The position numbers were made by a program, and so were the translations under genes. Below are positions 1 to 6,468 of a stretch of 8,796 bases of DNA, one piece after another. This DNA is from Acidovorax sp. (lineage in GTDB: Bacteria > Pseudomonadota > Gammaproteobacteria > Burkholderiales > Burkholderiaceae_C), in NCBI GenBank assembly GCA_030150585.1, contig JASLFM010000351.1:1-8796 (forward strand). The letters run 5' to 3'. Under the pieces are notes generated by a model. The model did no database searches and was not told where the DNA came from. It saw nothing but the letters and a program-made list of their open reading frames with translations. Positions within the stretch are counted from its first letter, which is position 1. Every line of letters starts with the position of its first letter.

Positions 1-205
1 GCTCAAGAGCCTGGCGGCGGCCAGCCAGAGCGCCGCGCTGCTGCCGCTGGAGGAGGTGGAAGACCGGCAGCACGCACCGGACGTGCAGGTGCGCCCGCTG
101 TCGCCCCCGCTCATGCGCCCGATGGCCGTGGCGCACCGGCATGCGCCGCAGCCGAACCCGGCCCTGGCCAGCGTGCTGGAGGTGCTGGCCGAATTCGCCG
201 ATTGA
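1..205 (+). CDS. LysR-type transcriptional regulator, C-terminal end (partial)
   Basis: This is the last 67 codons of a gene that enters from the left edge; it is read in the frame beginning at base 2 and ends with TGA at 203-205. The peptide contains AALLPLEEVED, then VQVRPLSPPLMRPMAVAHR, then a terminal helix PALASVLEVLAEFAD. This is the usual tail of the LysR effector-binding domain: a loop-strand entering the last half-domain, the 'VRPLxPPxxR' strand, and the closing helix. LysR proteins are DNA-binding regulators that respond to small ligands. The DNA-binding half lies outside the window, so targets and effector cannot be inferred. The gene converges with the membrane-protein gene on the other strand, leaving a 36-bp gap. 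The family call is likely but rests on a short tail only. Confidence 0.75.
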   Translation, partial: LKSLAAASQSAALLPLEEVEDRQHAPDVQVRPLSPPLMRPMAVAHRHAPQPNPALASVLEVLAEFAD

Positions 206-241
206 GCGGCTGGCTGCCGGGCTGATTGGCGGGCCGGCCGG
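206..241. terminator. Possible bidirectional terminator hairpin between convergent genes
   Basis: The 36-bp gap between the convergent LysR-type gene and the membrane-protein gene contains an inverted repeat. CGGCTGGC (207-214) pairs with GCCGGCCG (233-240) with one G-U wobble, and an inner GCC/GGC (216-218 with 228-230) can extend the stem. Neither side has a U-tract, so it is not a textbook intrinsic terminator. Its position between two gene ends is the main support. Confidence 0.3.
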
Positions 242-1048
242 TCAGTGCCCGCGCAGCATCCGCACCGCCTGCGGCAGGGACTGCGCATCGGGCAGGAAGT
301 AGTCGATGCTCGCGCCCAGCGCCACGGCGCACAGCAGCGCGCCAAGCAGCGGCTTCCATGTGAGGCGCACGGCCGCGCCGAGCCAGCCCTCGCGCTCCAC
401 GCCCATGGCGGCGCGCGCCGCCACGGCCGAGAAGGCCAGCTCCACGGCCACGGCCAGCAGCACGTCCCAGCCGAAGTAGAGCAGCGCCAGCGCGCCCGCC
501 CCAAAGAGCACGGCGGCACCGATGAGGAAGAGGGCGACCACGGGCACGACCACGACGGCCCCTTCGTCGGCGCTGCCCACGGCCTCGAGCGCGCCGCCAG
601 CGAGGTCGCCCAGGCCCTGGCCGGCGGCCTCCCCCCCGAGGTCGGCGAAATCGGCCGTGGCACCGCCGCCGCCAAAGTCGCCCCCGCCACCCGAGCGCGG
701 CATCGGCACGTTCCCGCCGCCGCGGCCACCCGGCCAAGGCAGGTCGGTGGGGTCGGGCAGATCCACGCTGCTTCCCGGGCTGTCGTCCAGCAACCAGGCC
801 GCCCACAGGCGCAGCACACACAGGTAGCCCAGGTAGCCGATGCCCAGCGTGGCAAGGTAGCGCAGCGCGAGCGAGTCGACCCCCAGGCGCATCTGCACAT
901 GCGACGCGCCCCACATGAGCGCGAGCGTGAGGCAGCCTATGAACCAGCCATGCAGGCGCAGGTTGTGCCGACCCTGCAGCGTGCGCGCGATGGACTGGTG
1001 CCGCATGCGCACCGATCCCCAGCCGGAGCGGCGTTTGGCCGTCTTCAT
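242..1048 (-). CDS. Multi-pass membrane protein with glycine-rich loop, function unknown
   Basis: I do not recognise the function. The 268-residue product starts with a basic cytoplasmic-looking tail (MKTAKRRSGW). It has hydrophobic segments at about residues 33-53, 62-86, 165-195, 196-212 and 230-248. Between the second and third segments lies a polar loop with a PDPTDLPWPGG stretch and a glycine-rich tract (about 108-130) containing GGGGDFGGGGA. That tract resembles the low-complexity glycine tails of TPM-domain and other envelope proteins, but no TPM domain is present. The start is uncertain: ATG at 1048 is chosen because it opens just before the basic tail. ATG at 1006 is also possible, and neither has a convincing ribosome-binding site. 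The reading frame stays open up to 1144, but that stretch overlaps hairpins and reads like non-coding DNA. It lies downstream of alr on the same strand. Confidence 0.7.
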   Translation of the reverse strand: MKTAKRRSGWGSVRMRHQSIARTLQGRHNLRLHGWFIGCLTLALMWGASHVQMRLGVDSLALRYLATLGIGYLGYLCVLRLWAAWLLDDSPGSSVDLPDPTDLPWPGGRGGGNVPMPRSGGGGDFGGGGATADFADLGGEAAGQGLGDLAGGALEAVGSADEGAVVVVPVVALFLIGAAVLFGAGALALLYFGWDVLLAVAVELAFSAVAARAAMGVEREGWLGAAVRLTWKPLLGALLCAVALGASIDYFLPDAQSLPQAVRMLRGH

Positions 1049-1092
1049 ATCAGCAATCCACGAGGACCCCGCGCATCGCGCGCGCCACACCA

Positions 1093-1166
1093 GGGCAGCC
1101 GAGCAAGGGCTGCCCCGCAGCGAGGGCTGCGTCCCCCTTCCCACGCGCAGCGTAAGAGAAGGGGGA
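1093..1166 (-). other. Three consecutive hairpins downstream of alr
   Basis: The gap 1049-1201 between the alr stop and the membrane-protein start holds three perfect inverted repeats in a row. They are GGGCAGCC/GGCTGCCC (1093-1100 with 1108-1115, 7-nt loop), CGCAGC/GCTGCG (1116-1121 with 1126-1131, GAGG loop) and TCCCCCTTC/GAAGGGGGA (1132-1140 with 1158-1166, 17-nt loop). Beyond the third, GACGC/GCAGC at 1168-1177 offers alternative pairing with 1127-1131. No T-run follows on either strand. The cluster would form the 3' UTR of alr and possibly the 5' UTR of the next gene. It may act as a termination or mRNA-stability structure, or be a REP-like repeat. Confidence 0.5.
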
Positions 1167-1201
1167 AGACGCGCAGCGGCTCAGGGGGTTGTCGTCTCAT
1201 A

Positions 1202-2308
1202 TCAATCCACCACCACGGGCACGCGCTGCGCCAGGGCGCACATGAGCTCGTAGCCCACGGTGCCCGCGGCCTGGGCCACGTCGTCGATCGAGAGCCAGGT
1301 GCCGTCGCTCGCGCGGCCCCAAAGCGTGACCTCGTCGCCCATGCCCAGGGGCATGCCCGCCTGCTGCAGCGGCGTGAGGTCCACCGTGACCATGTCCATG
1401 CTCACGCGGCCCACAAGGCGGGTGCGCACGCCCTTCACGAGCACGGGGGTGCCCGTGTCGGCGTGGCGCGGGTAGCCGTCGGCGTAGCCGCAGGCCGCCA
1501 CGCCGATCAGCATCGGCCCCTCGGCCGTGAAGCGCGAGCCGTAGCCCACCGTGTCGCCGCGCTGCAGCTGCTGGGTGGCGAGCAGCTTGGCCGACAGCGT
1601 CATCGTGGGCTGCAGATCCCACTGCGCGGCCGTGCGCTCGGGGTGGTCGGGCGCGCTGCCGTAGAGCACGATGCCTGCGCGCACCCAGTCGCAGCGCACT
1701 TGCGCATCGCCGCCATGGCGCAGCGTGGCGGCGCTGTTGCTGATGCAGCGCTCGCCGGGCAGGTCGCGCGTGGCCTCGCGGAAGGCGGCGAGCTGGTGGT
1801 CTATGCCGCGCGGGCCGTCGGCGTCGGAGAAATGCGTCATGAGCGAAATCTCTTCCACCTGCGGCAGCGCCGACAGCCGCGCCCAGGCCGCGCGGTAGCG
1901 CGCGGGCGTGAAGCCCAGGCGGTTCATACCCGAGTTCATCTTGAGGAAGACGCGGTGCGGCACCTGCGTCTTGTGCGCGGCCAGCCAGTCGATCTGTTCG
2001 TCGCAGTGCACGGCGTGCCAGATGCCCAGGCGCGAGCACAGCTCCAGGTCGCGCGGCTCGAACACGCCCTCGAGCAGCAGCAGCGGGCCGCGCCAGCCCA
2101 GGGCGCGCACGCGCTCGGCCTCGGCCAGGTCGATCATGGCGAAGCCGTCGGCGCCGCGCAGCCCTTCGTACACGCGCTCGATGCCATGGCCGTAGGCATT
2201 GGCCTTGACCACGGCCCAGACCTTGGCGTCCGGCGCGGCCGCGCGCACACGCGCGAGGTTGTGGTGCAAGGCGGCGGTGTGGATGGTGGCAAGGATGGGG
2301 CGCGGCAT
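1202..2308 (-). CDS. alr: Alanine racemase
   Basis: The 368-residue product is a full-length fold-type III PLP enzyme that interconverts L- and D-alanine in the cytoplasm, supplying D-alanine for peptidoglycan. The N-terminal barrel carries AVVKANAYGHG with the PLP lysine at K35. KMNSGMNRLGF follows, with K123 at the position carbamylated in homologues, and then WVRAGIVLYG around R210. The C-terminal beta domain has VGYGSRF, then CGYADGYPR with the second catalytic residue Y275, and GRVSMDM (301-306). All expected motifs are intact. ATG at 2308 matches the usual start (MPRPILATIHTAALHHNL). No Shine-Dalgarno sequence precedes it. Instead the leader mRNA contains CCUCCUU, the same sequence as the 16S rRNA 3' end. 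It is divergent from lplT. Function is close to certain. Confidence 0.97.
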   Translation of the reverse strand: MPRPILATIHTAALHHNLARVRAAAPDAKVWAVVKANAYGHGIERVYEGLRGADGFAMIDLAEAERVRALGWRGPLLLLEGVFEPRDLELCSRLGIWHAVHCDEQIDWLAAHKTQVPHRVFLKMNSGMNRLGFTPARYRAAWARLSALPQVEEISLMTHFSDADGPRGIDHQLAAFREATRDLPGERCISNSAATLRHGGDAQVRCDWVRAGIVLYGSAPDHPERTAAQWDLQPTMTLSAKLLATQQLQRGDTVGYGSRFTAEGPMLIGVAACGYADGYPRHADTGTPVLVKGVRTRLVGRVSMDMVTVDLTPLQQAGMPLGMGDEVTLWGRASDGTWLSIDDVAQAAGTVGYELMCALAQRVPVVVD

Positions 2309-2457
2309 GGCACTGGCGGGCTAGGGAAAAGGAGGATCATTCTGGCACCGCGCAGCCCCGGCCGCGCCATGGGCGCGTGATATAACCGCCAGTCACTTGC
2401 CCCCGGGTCCCTTTTTATCAGGACATTAGCTTCGCTGATGCCTGCCACAGCCATTCG
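2309..2457. promoter_or_regulatory. Divergent alr / lplT intergenic region
   Basis: These 149 bp must hold the promoters for both divergent genes, though I cannot name a convincing -35/-10 pair for either. Visible elements are a TATAAC at 2381-2386 (also TTATAT on the other strand), a small perfect palindrome CGCGCC-ATG-GGCGCG at 2363-2377 just beside it, and an AT-richer patch at 2411-2428. The palindrome could be an operator for either gene. A short open frame precedes lplT (see 2438-2461). Confidence 0.4.
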
Positions 2458-2461
2458 ATGA
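2438..2461 (+). other. Possible 7-codon upstream ORF overlapping the lplT start
   Basis: ATG at 2438 opens the peptide MPATAIR. Its TGA (2459-2461) overlaps the lplT ATG (2458-2460) in the ATGA arrangement typical of translational coupling. lplT has no Shine-Dalgarno sequence of its own. The nearest purine-rich match, AGGA at 2420-2423, lies 14 nt before this ATG, which is long. The arrangement is suggestive, but a seven-codon frame is easily met by chance. Confidence 0.2.
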
Positions 2462-3735
2462 AGCGCGGTTTCTACACCATCATGTCGGCGCAGTTCTTCA
2501 GCTCGCTGGCCGACAATGCCCTCTTCGTCGCCGCCGTCGAATTGCTGCGTGACAACGGTGCTGCCGAGTGGCAGCGCGCAGCGCTGGTGCCGATGTTCGC
2601 GCTGTTCTACGTGCTGCTCGCGCCGTTCGTGGGCGCATTCGCGGACGCCATGCCCAAGGGGCGCGTCATGTTCATCAGCAACGCCATCAAGGTGGTGGGC
2701 TGCCTCATGATGCTGTTCGGCTCCCACCCGCTGCTGGCCTATGCCGTGGTGGGGCTGGGCGCGGCGGCCTACTCGCCGGCCAAGTACGGCATCCTCACCG
2801 AGCTGCTGCCGGCGTCGCAGCTCGTCAAGGCCAACGGCTGGATCGAAGGCCTCACCATCGCCTCGATCATCCTCGGCGTGCTGCTGGGCGGCCAGCTCAT
2901 CGGGCCGCACATCTCGTCGGTGCTGCTGTCGGTGGACGTGCCCCTCGTCGACACGGGCGTGGACACGGCGGCCGAGGCCGCGATCGCCACCATGATCCTG
3001 CTGTACCTGGTGGCGGCCTGGTTCAACCTGCGCATTCCGCACACGGGCGTGGAGATGCGCCCCATGCCTGCCAATCCGCTGGCCATGCTGCCGGACTTCT
3101 GGGCCTGCAACAGCCGCCTGTGGCGCGACAAGCTGGGGCAGATCTCCCTGTCCACCACCACCCTGTTCTGGGGCGCGGGCGGCAATCTCAAGTTCATCGT
3201 CCTGGCCTGGGCGGCCGCCGCCCTGAACTACAACACCACCCAGGCCTCCGCGCTGACCGGCGTGGTAGCCATCGGCACGGCCGTGGGCGCGGTGGTGGCG
3301 TCCATGCGCATGCGGCTGGACGCGGCCACCCAGGTGATTCCGCTGGGCATCGGCATGGGCCTGCTGCTCATCTTCATGAATTTCATCGGCAGCATCTGGG
3401 TCGCCATTCCGTTCTTGGTGCTGCTGGGCGGCCTGGGCGGCTACCTGGTCGTGCCCATGAACGCCCTGCTGCAGCACCGCGGCCACAACCTCATGGGCGC
3501 GGGCCGGTCGATCGCGGTGCAGAACTTCAACGAGCAGGCGGCCATCCTGGCGATGGGCGCGTTCTACAGCCTGTCGCTCAAGTTCGGGCTGTCGGTGTTC
3601 GGCGCCATCACGGCGTTCGGGCTGGTGGTGGCCGGTGTGATGTGGGTCATCCAGCGCTGGCACCGCTACAACTGCAAGCGCCATGCCGACGAGGTCGAGC
3701 ACCTGCTCGCCATCGCGCGGCACGACCACCACTGA
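2458..3735 (+). CDS. lplT: Lysophospholipid transporter LplT (MFS)
   Basis: The 425-residue MFS protein moves lysophospholipids (lyso-PE and related forms) across the inner membrane for re-acylation. It aligns along its length with E. coli LplT as I remember it. Shared stretches are AQFFSSLADNALF (with D19/N20 of the family's polar motif), LLAPFVGAFADAMPKGRVM, GLGAAAYSPAKYGILTELLPASQLVKANG, LFWGAGGNLKF, GGYLVVPMNALLQHRG and GAGRSIAVQNFNEQAA. It is longer than the roughly 397-residue E. coli protein, mainly because of an insert at about residues 152-176 (SSVLLSVDVPLVDTGVDTAA) and a charged, His-containing C-terminal tail (about 401-425). In enterobacteria lplT is paired with the acyltransferase gene aas; no aas is present here. 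It heads a possible rightward operon with the EamA permease and the peroxidase. Confidence 0.94.
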   Translation: MKRGFYTIMSAQFFSSLADNALFVAAVELLRDNGAAEWQRAALVPMFALFYVLLAPFVGAFADAMPKGRVMFISNAIKVVGCLMMLFGSHPLLAYAVVGLGAAAYSPAKYGILTELLPASQLVKANGWIEGLTIASIILGVLLGGQLIGPHISSVLLSVDVPLVDTGVDTAAEAAIATMILLYLVAAWFNLRIPHTGVEMRPMPANPLAMLPDFWACNSRLWRDKLGQISLSTTTLFWGAGGNLKFIVLAWAAAALNYNTTQASALTGVVAIGTAVGAVVASMRMRLDAATQVIPLGIGMGLLLIFMNFIGSIWVAIPFLVLLGGLGGYLVVPMNALLQHRGHNLMGAGRSIAVQNFNEQAAILAMGAFYSLSLKFGLSVFGAITAFGLVVAGVMWVIQRWHRYNCKRHADEVEHLLAIARHDHH

Positions 3736-3740
3736 ATTCC

Positions 3741-3787
3741 TGTTTTCATAGCTGCTGGCGCTGATTGGACGGGCGCTGGCGGCCGAT
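3741..3787 (+). repeat. Degenerate Comamonadaceae-type intergenic repeat
   Basis: The 55-bp gap between lplT and the EamA gene is almost wholly filled by a sequence running from TTTTCATAGCTGCTGGCGCT through a short spacer to GGGCGCTGGCGGCCGATT. It strongly resembles an abundant intergenic repeat that I remember from Acidovorax, Polaromonas and Rhodoferax genomes (TAGCTGCTAGCGCTT, a 7-base loop, AAGCGCTAGAGGCC). The arms here are G-rich variants and pair only with U-G wobbles in the rightward transcript (TGGCGCT with GGCGCTG). Only one copy was seen in the window. It may affect mRNA structure between the two genes. Confidence 0.5.
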
Positions 3788-3790
3788 TCC

Positions 3791-4669
3791 ATGCAATCCC
3801 CGCTCCCCATCCTCGCCCTGCTGTTCAACGCCCTGGTCTGGGGGCTGTCGTGGTGGCCGTTCCGCGCCATGCACGCGGCGGGGCTGCACCCGCTGTGGGC
3901 CACGGCGCTGATGTACAGCCTGGTGCTGGCGGGCCTGCTGGCTGCGCGGCCCGGCACGCTGCAGCTCGCGCTGCGCCACCCGGCACTGTGGCTGCTGGCC
4001 CTCAGCTCGGGCCTGAACAACGTGGCCTTCAACTGGGCCGTGACGGTGGGCGACGTGGTGCGCGTGATCCTGCTGTTCTACCTGATGCCGGCCTGGGCCG
4101 TGCTGCTGGCCTGGCGCATCCTCGGCGAGCGCCCCACGCCCATGGCCCTGGCGCGGCTCGCGCTGGCCTTCGGCGGCGTGGCGCTGGTGCTGCTGCCGCC
4201 CGAGGCCTCGTGGGCCAGCCTGGCGCGCAACCTGTCGATGGCCGACGGCCTCGCGCTGCTGGGCGGCTTCATGTTCGCGCTCACCAACGTGCTGCTGCGC
4301 CGCCTGCACACCGTGCCGGGGCCCGCGCGCATGCTGGCCATGTTCGGCGGCGGCTGCGGCCTGGCCCTGCTGAGTGCGCTCGCAGGCACGGCGGCGGGCG
4401 TCGTGCCGGGTTTTCCGGCCTTCAACGCCACCTGGGCCGCGGTGGCCTTCGTGCTGTCGATGCTGCTCATGGCGGGCAACTGGGCGCTGCAGTACGGCGC
4501 GGCGCGCCTGCCTTCGGGCACCACGGCCGTGGTGATGCTGTCGGAGGTGGCATTCGCCAGCATCTCCTCGGTGCTGCTCGCCTCGGCCCAGCTCGCGCCG
4601 CGCACGCTGCTCGGCGGGGCGCTCATCATGCTCGCGGCACTGCTGGCGGCGCTGCAGCGCCGGGCCTGA
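3791..4669 (+). CDS. EamA / DMT-family permease
   Basis: The 292-residue protein has about ten hydrophobic segments in two homologous halves (about 6-136 and 152-290), the layout of the EamA drug/metabolite transporter superfamily. The first half has FNALVWGLSWWPFR near the N-terminus and FYLMPAWAVLLAWRILGERPT at its end. The second half has the matching PSGTTAVVMLSEVAFASISSVLL. The 'LxPxxAxLLAwxxLgErp' motif is diagnostic of the family. Substrates of EamA proteins vary (amino acids, nucleotides, metabolites) and cannot be read from sequence. ATG at 3791 is the natural start because it leads directly into the first membrane segment. There is no good Shine-Dalgarno sequence. The gene follows lplT by 55 bp and precedes the peroxidase gene by 41 bp on the same strand. 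Confidence 0.88.
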   Translation: MQSPLPILALLFNALVWGLSWWPFRAMHAAGLHPLWATALMYSLVLAGLLAARPGTLQLALRHPALWLLALSSGLNNVAFNWAVTVGDVVRVILLFYLMPAWAVLLAWRILGERPTPMALARLALAFGGVALVLLPPEASWASLARNLSMADGLALLGGFMFALTNVLLRRLHTVPGPARMLAMFGGGCGLALLSALAGTAAGVVPGFPAFNATWAAVAFVLSMLLMAGNWALQYGAARLPSGTTAVVMLSEVAFASISSVLLASAQLAPRTLLGGALIMLAALLAALQRRA

Positions 4670-4710
4670 CGGCGTACCATGGGCCTTGCCTTCCGCTTTC
4701 CACGAAATCC

Positions 4711-5199
4711 ATGGCCAGCATCTACGACTTCGAAGCCCAGCCCATGAGCGGCCCGCCCGTGCCGCTGTCGCAGTACCGCGGCAAGGTGCTGCTCATCGTC
4801 AACACGGCCAGCGCCTGCGGCTTCACGCCGCAGTTCGCGGGACTGGAGGCGCTGCACAAGCAGTACGCGGACCAGGGCCTGGCCGTGCTGGGCTTTCCGT
4901 GCAACCAGTTCGGCCGCCAGGACCCGGGCAGCAACGAGGAGATCGCAGGCTTCTGCCAGCTCAACTACGGCGTGAGCTTTCCGATGATGGCGAAGATCGA
5001 CGTGAACGGCCCCGAGGCCACGCCGCTGTACCGCTGGCTCACGGCCGAGGCGCCGGGACTGCTGGGCAGCAAAGCCATCAAATGGAACTTCACCAAGTTC
5101 CTCGTGGGGCGCGACGGGCAGGTGATCCGCCGCTATGCACCGCAGGATGCCCCGGCCACGCTGGCGGGGGATATCGAAGCGGCGCTGGCGGTCAGCTAA
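4711..5199 (+). CDS. gpx: Glutathione peroxidase-family thiol peroxidase
   Basis: The 162-residue cytosolic peroxidase reduces hydrogen peroxide and organic or lipid hydroperoxides. The family signatures are all present: NTASACGFTPQF with peroxidatic Cys36, GFPCNQFGRQ with catalytic Gln66, and WNFTKFL with Trp125 and Asn126 completing the Cys-Gln-Trp-Asn tetrad. Cys82 (IAGFCQLNYGVSFP) sits where the resolving cysteine of thioredoxin-dependent members lies, so thioredoxin is the likelier electron donor despite the family name. The enzyme uses cysteine, not selenocysteine. ATG at 4711 gives the usual MASIYDFEAQ start. No Shine-Dalgarno sequence is seen. It may share a transcript with the EamA gene upstream. 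Its last 8 bp overlap the end of the convergent YafY-type gene. Confidence 0.95.
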   Translation: MASIYDFEAQPMSGPPVPLSQYRGKVLLIVNTASACGFTPQFAGLEALHKQYADQGLAVLGFPCNQFGRQDPGSNEEIAGFCQLNYGVSFPMMAKIDVNGPEATPLYRWLTAEAPGLLGSKAIKWNFTKFLVGRDGQVIRRYAPQDAPATLAGDIEAALAVS

Positions 5200-5884
5200 C
5201 GCAGCGCTCGGCCTCGACCTGGCGCAGCAGGTCGGCCAGCGTCTTGCCGGGCTCCTGCCGGAAGCGCTCGTCCAGCACCTCGAAGCCCGCGATGCGGTCG
5301 ATGCGAAAGCCGCGAAAGTCACCCCGCAGCTCGCACCAGGCCGACAGCGTCCACACCTTGCCCCAGTAAAAGCACCCGAGTGGCCGCACGCGCCGCAGGC
5401 TGGGGCGGCCCTGGACGTCCGCATAGTCGAGCTGCACCACGTGGCAGGACTGCACGGCTTCGCGCAGCGCCTGCAGCGCGGCCTGGGCGCGCGCGTCGAG
5501 CCCCGAGCCGGGCGCGTAGAGCGCCTGCGCCTCGGCCGCCACGCGCGCAGCGGGCGGCAGCACCGAGAGAATCTTGCCTAAAGCGCCCTCGATCTCGCGC
5601 GCCATGCCGCCGTCGACCCAGGTCTGCGCGAGCCGCGCCGCGGCCACGAGGGCGTTGGCCTCGGCCTGGCTGAACATCAGCGGCGGCAGGTCGAACCCCG
5701 CGCCCAGGCGGTAGCCCACGCCGGCCTCGCCCTCGATGGGCACGCCCTGGTGCTGCAGGTCGGCCACGTCGCGGTAGATGGTGCGCAGCGACACCTCGAG
5801 CCGCTGGGCCAGGAAGGCCGCCGTGGACAGGCGCCGCCCGCGGATGAGCTGGACGATCTGGAACAGGCGGTCGGCGCGGCGCAT
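5192..5884 (-). CDS. YafY-type HTH-WYL transcriptional regulator
   Basis: The 230-residue protein has an N-terminal winged helix-turn-helix of the DeoR/HTH_11 type (about 1-60), with recognition segment VSLRTIYRDVADLQ (31-44) and wing IEGEAGVGYRL. A linker follows, then a WYL ligand-sensing domain (about 140-200). The signature there reads VWTLSAWCELR, so it is W-T-L (178-180) instead of W-Y-L, followed by FRGFRIDRI. WYL domains are thought to sense ligands or nucleic acid. YafY-type regulators commonly sit beside VOC or GyrI-like genes, as here. ATG at 5884 lies 6 nt after the stop of the GyrI-like gene with no Shine-Dalgarno sequence, suggesting coupled translation as the last gene of the VOC-GyrI-YafY set. 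It is the natural candidate to bind the two palindromes upstream of its neighbours, but that is inferred. Confidence 0.92.
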   Translation of the reverse strand: MRRADRLFQIVQLIRGRRLSTAAFLAQRLEVSLRTIYRDVADLQHQGVPIEGEAGVGYRLGAGFDLPPLMFSQAEANALVAAARLAQTWVDGGMAREIEGALGKILSVLPPAARVAAEAQALYAPGSGLDARAQAALQALREAVQSCHVVQLDYADVQGRPSLRRVRPLGCFYWGKVWTLSAWCELRGDFRGFRIDRIAGFEVLDERFRQEPGKTLADLLRQVEAERCVS

Positions 5885-5890
5885 GGGAGG

Positions 5891-6376
5891 TTACATGGAA
5901 GCAGCCGGTTCTAACACGCCGATGTGCAGGGCGACGCGGTCCGGGCCCTCGTACAGCTCGAAATCGGTGCGGAAGGAGCGCCGCACCCCGGGATTCGCCT
6001 CGAAGTAGCGCCAAACGTCGCCCCAGGCGTCGATCACCATCTGGGGCATGGTGCCCTCGCGGTGGAACACGAGGTAGTCGCCCGGCAAGACCTGAACGCA
6101 GGCCGTGCCCACGGGCGGGTCGGCCTGCACGGCGGCGGATACGCCGGCCGTCACGTCGAAGGCGCCGTGCTCGTCGGATTCGTAGGCGCTGTACACGCCG
6201 TAGAGGCGCCCGTCGGCCCCCGGGCCGGGCAGGCGCCGGGCCCAGCTCTCGCTGAAGAACCGGTCCCACAGGGCGCCGATGCGGGCGCGCTCGGGCACCA
6301 TCTCGTCGCGGTTGCAGGTGCGCACGGCGATGCCCGCGACGCTGAACGCGGGCACCTGGACGACGGAGGGGATCAT
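5891..6376 (-). CDS. GyrI-like effector-binding domain protein (stand-alone)
   Basis: The 161-residue protein consists of one GyrI-like / AraC effector-binding domain. Visible family features are the opening strand VVQVPAFSVAGIAVRT, RLYGVYSAYESDEHGAFDVTAGV in the middle, GDYLVFHREGTMPQMVIDAWGDVWRYF, and a closing RTDFELYEGPDRVALHIGVLEP with the acidic residue of 'DFExY' (E140) intact. No DNA-binding domain is attached. Such stand-alone forms bind or in some cases hydrolyse small, often cationic or cytotoxic ligands. The start at 6376 is supported by CAGGAG 8 nt upstream; an in-frame ATG at 6415 would add 13 residues but ignores this site. A 92-nt gap with a palindrome separates it from the VOC gene. 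It ends 6 nt before the WYL regulator. Confidence 0.88.
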   Translation of the reverse strand: MIPSVVQVPAFSVAGIAVRTCNRDEMVPERARIGALWDRFFSESWARRLPGPGADGRLYGVYSAYESDEHGAFDVTAGVSAAVQADPPVGTACVQVLPGDYLVFHREGTMPQMVIDAWGDVWRYFEANPGVRRSFRTDFELYEGPDRVALHIGVLEPAASM

Positions 6377-6384
6377 GGAAATTT

Positions 6385-6390
6385 CTCCTG
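6385..6390 (-). promoter_or_regulatory. Ribosome-binding site of the GyrI-like gene
   Basis: The leftward mRNA reads CAGGAG, then 8 nt, then ATG at 6376. This decides the start against the in-frame ATG at 6415. It is one of only two strong Shine-Dalgarno sequences seen in the window. Confidence 0.8.
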
Positions 6391-6425
6391 AAGGGAACCG
6401 TTGAAAGGCTGCCATGCTGCCGCCA

Positions 6426-6453
6426 GGCTGCTGACAACGGTATGTCAGCAGCC
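6426..6453 (-). promoter_or_regulatory. Palindromic operator candidate upstream of the GyrI-like gene (copy 1)
   Basis: This is a perfect inverted repeat with 11-bp arms, GGCTGCTGACA (6426-6436) and TGTCAGCAGCC (6443-6453), around a 6-bp centre. It lies in the gap between the VOC stop (6469) and the GyrI-like start (6376), 74 bp before the latter. The inner 10 bp of each arm are identical to the second copy at 6891-6916. The arm contains CTGACA and copy 1 also contains TTGTCA on the leftward strand, either of which could be a -35 element; no clear -10 follows. It could be a dimer-binding operator, or form an RNA hairpin. The absence of a U-tract argues against a simple terminator. Confidence 0.7.
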
Positions 6454-6468
6454 CGTGCGGCGGCTGCG

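Noticed and set aside
1049..1144. A 32-residue N-terminal extension of the membrane protein (start at 1144).
   Set aside because: It covers the hairpin region, reads like non-coding sequence and has no ribosome-binding site.
245..2380. A 711-codon open frame on the + strand.
   Set aside because: It is antisense to the membrane-protein gene and alr, is rich in His/Arg/Gln/Ala as expected of GC-rich shadow frames, and shows no family motif.
2134..4032. A 632-codon open frame on the - strand across lplT.
   Set aside because: It lies antisense to the clear LplT and has low-complexity composition; alr in another frame explains the shared end.
6426..6453. Copy 1 as an intrinsic terminator of the VOC gene.
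   Set aside because: No U-tract follows, and the equivalent copy stands upstream of the VOC gene with the same leader layout, which a terminator would not explain.
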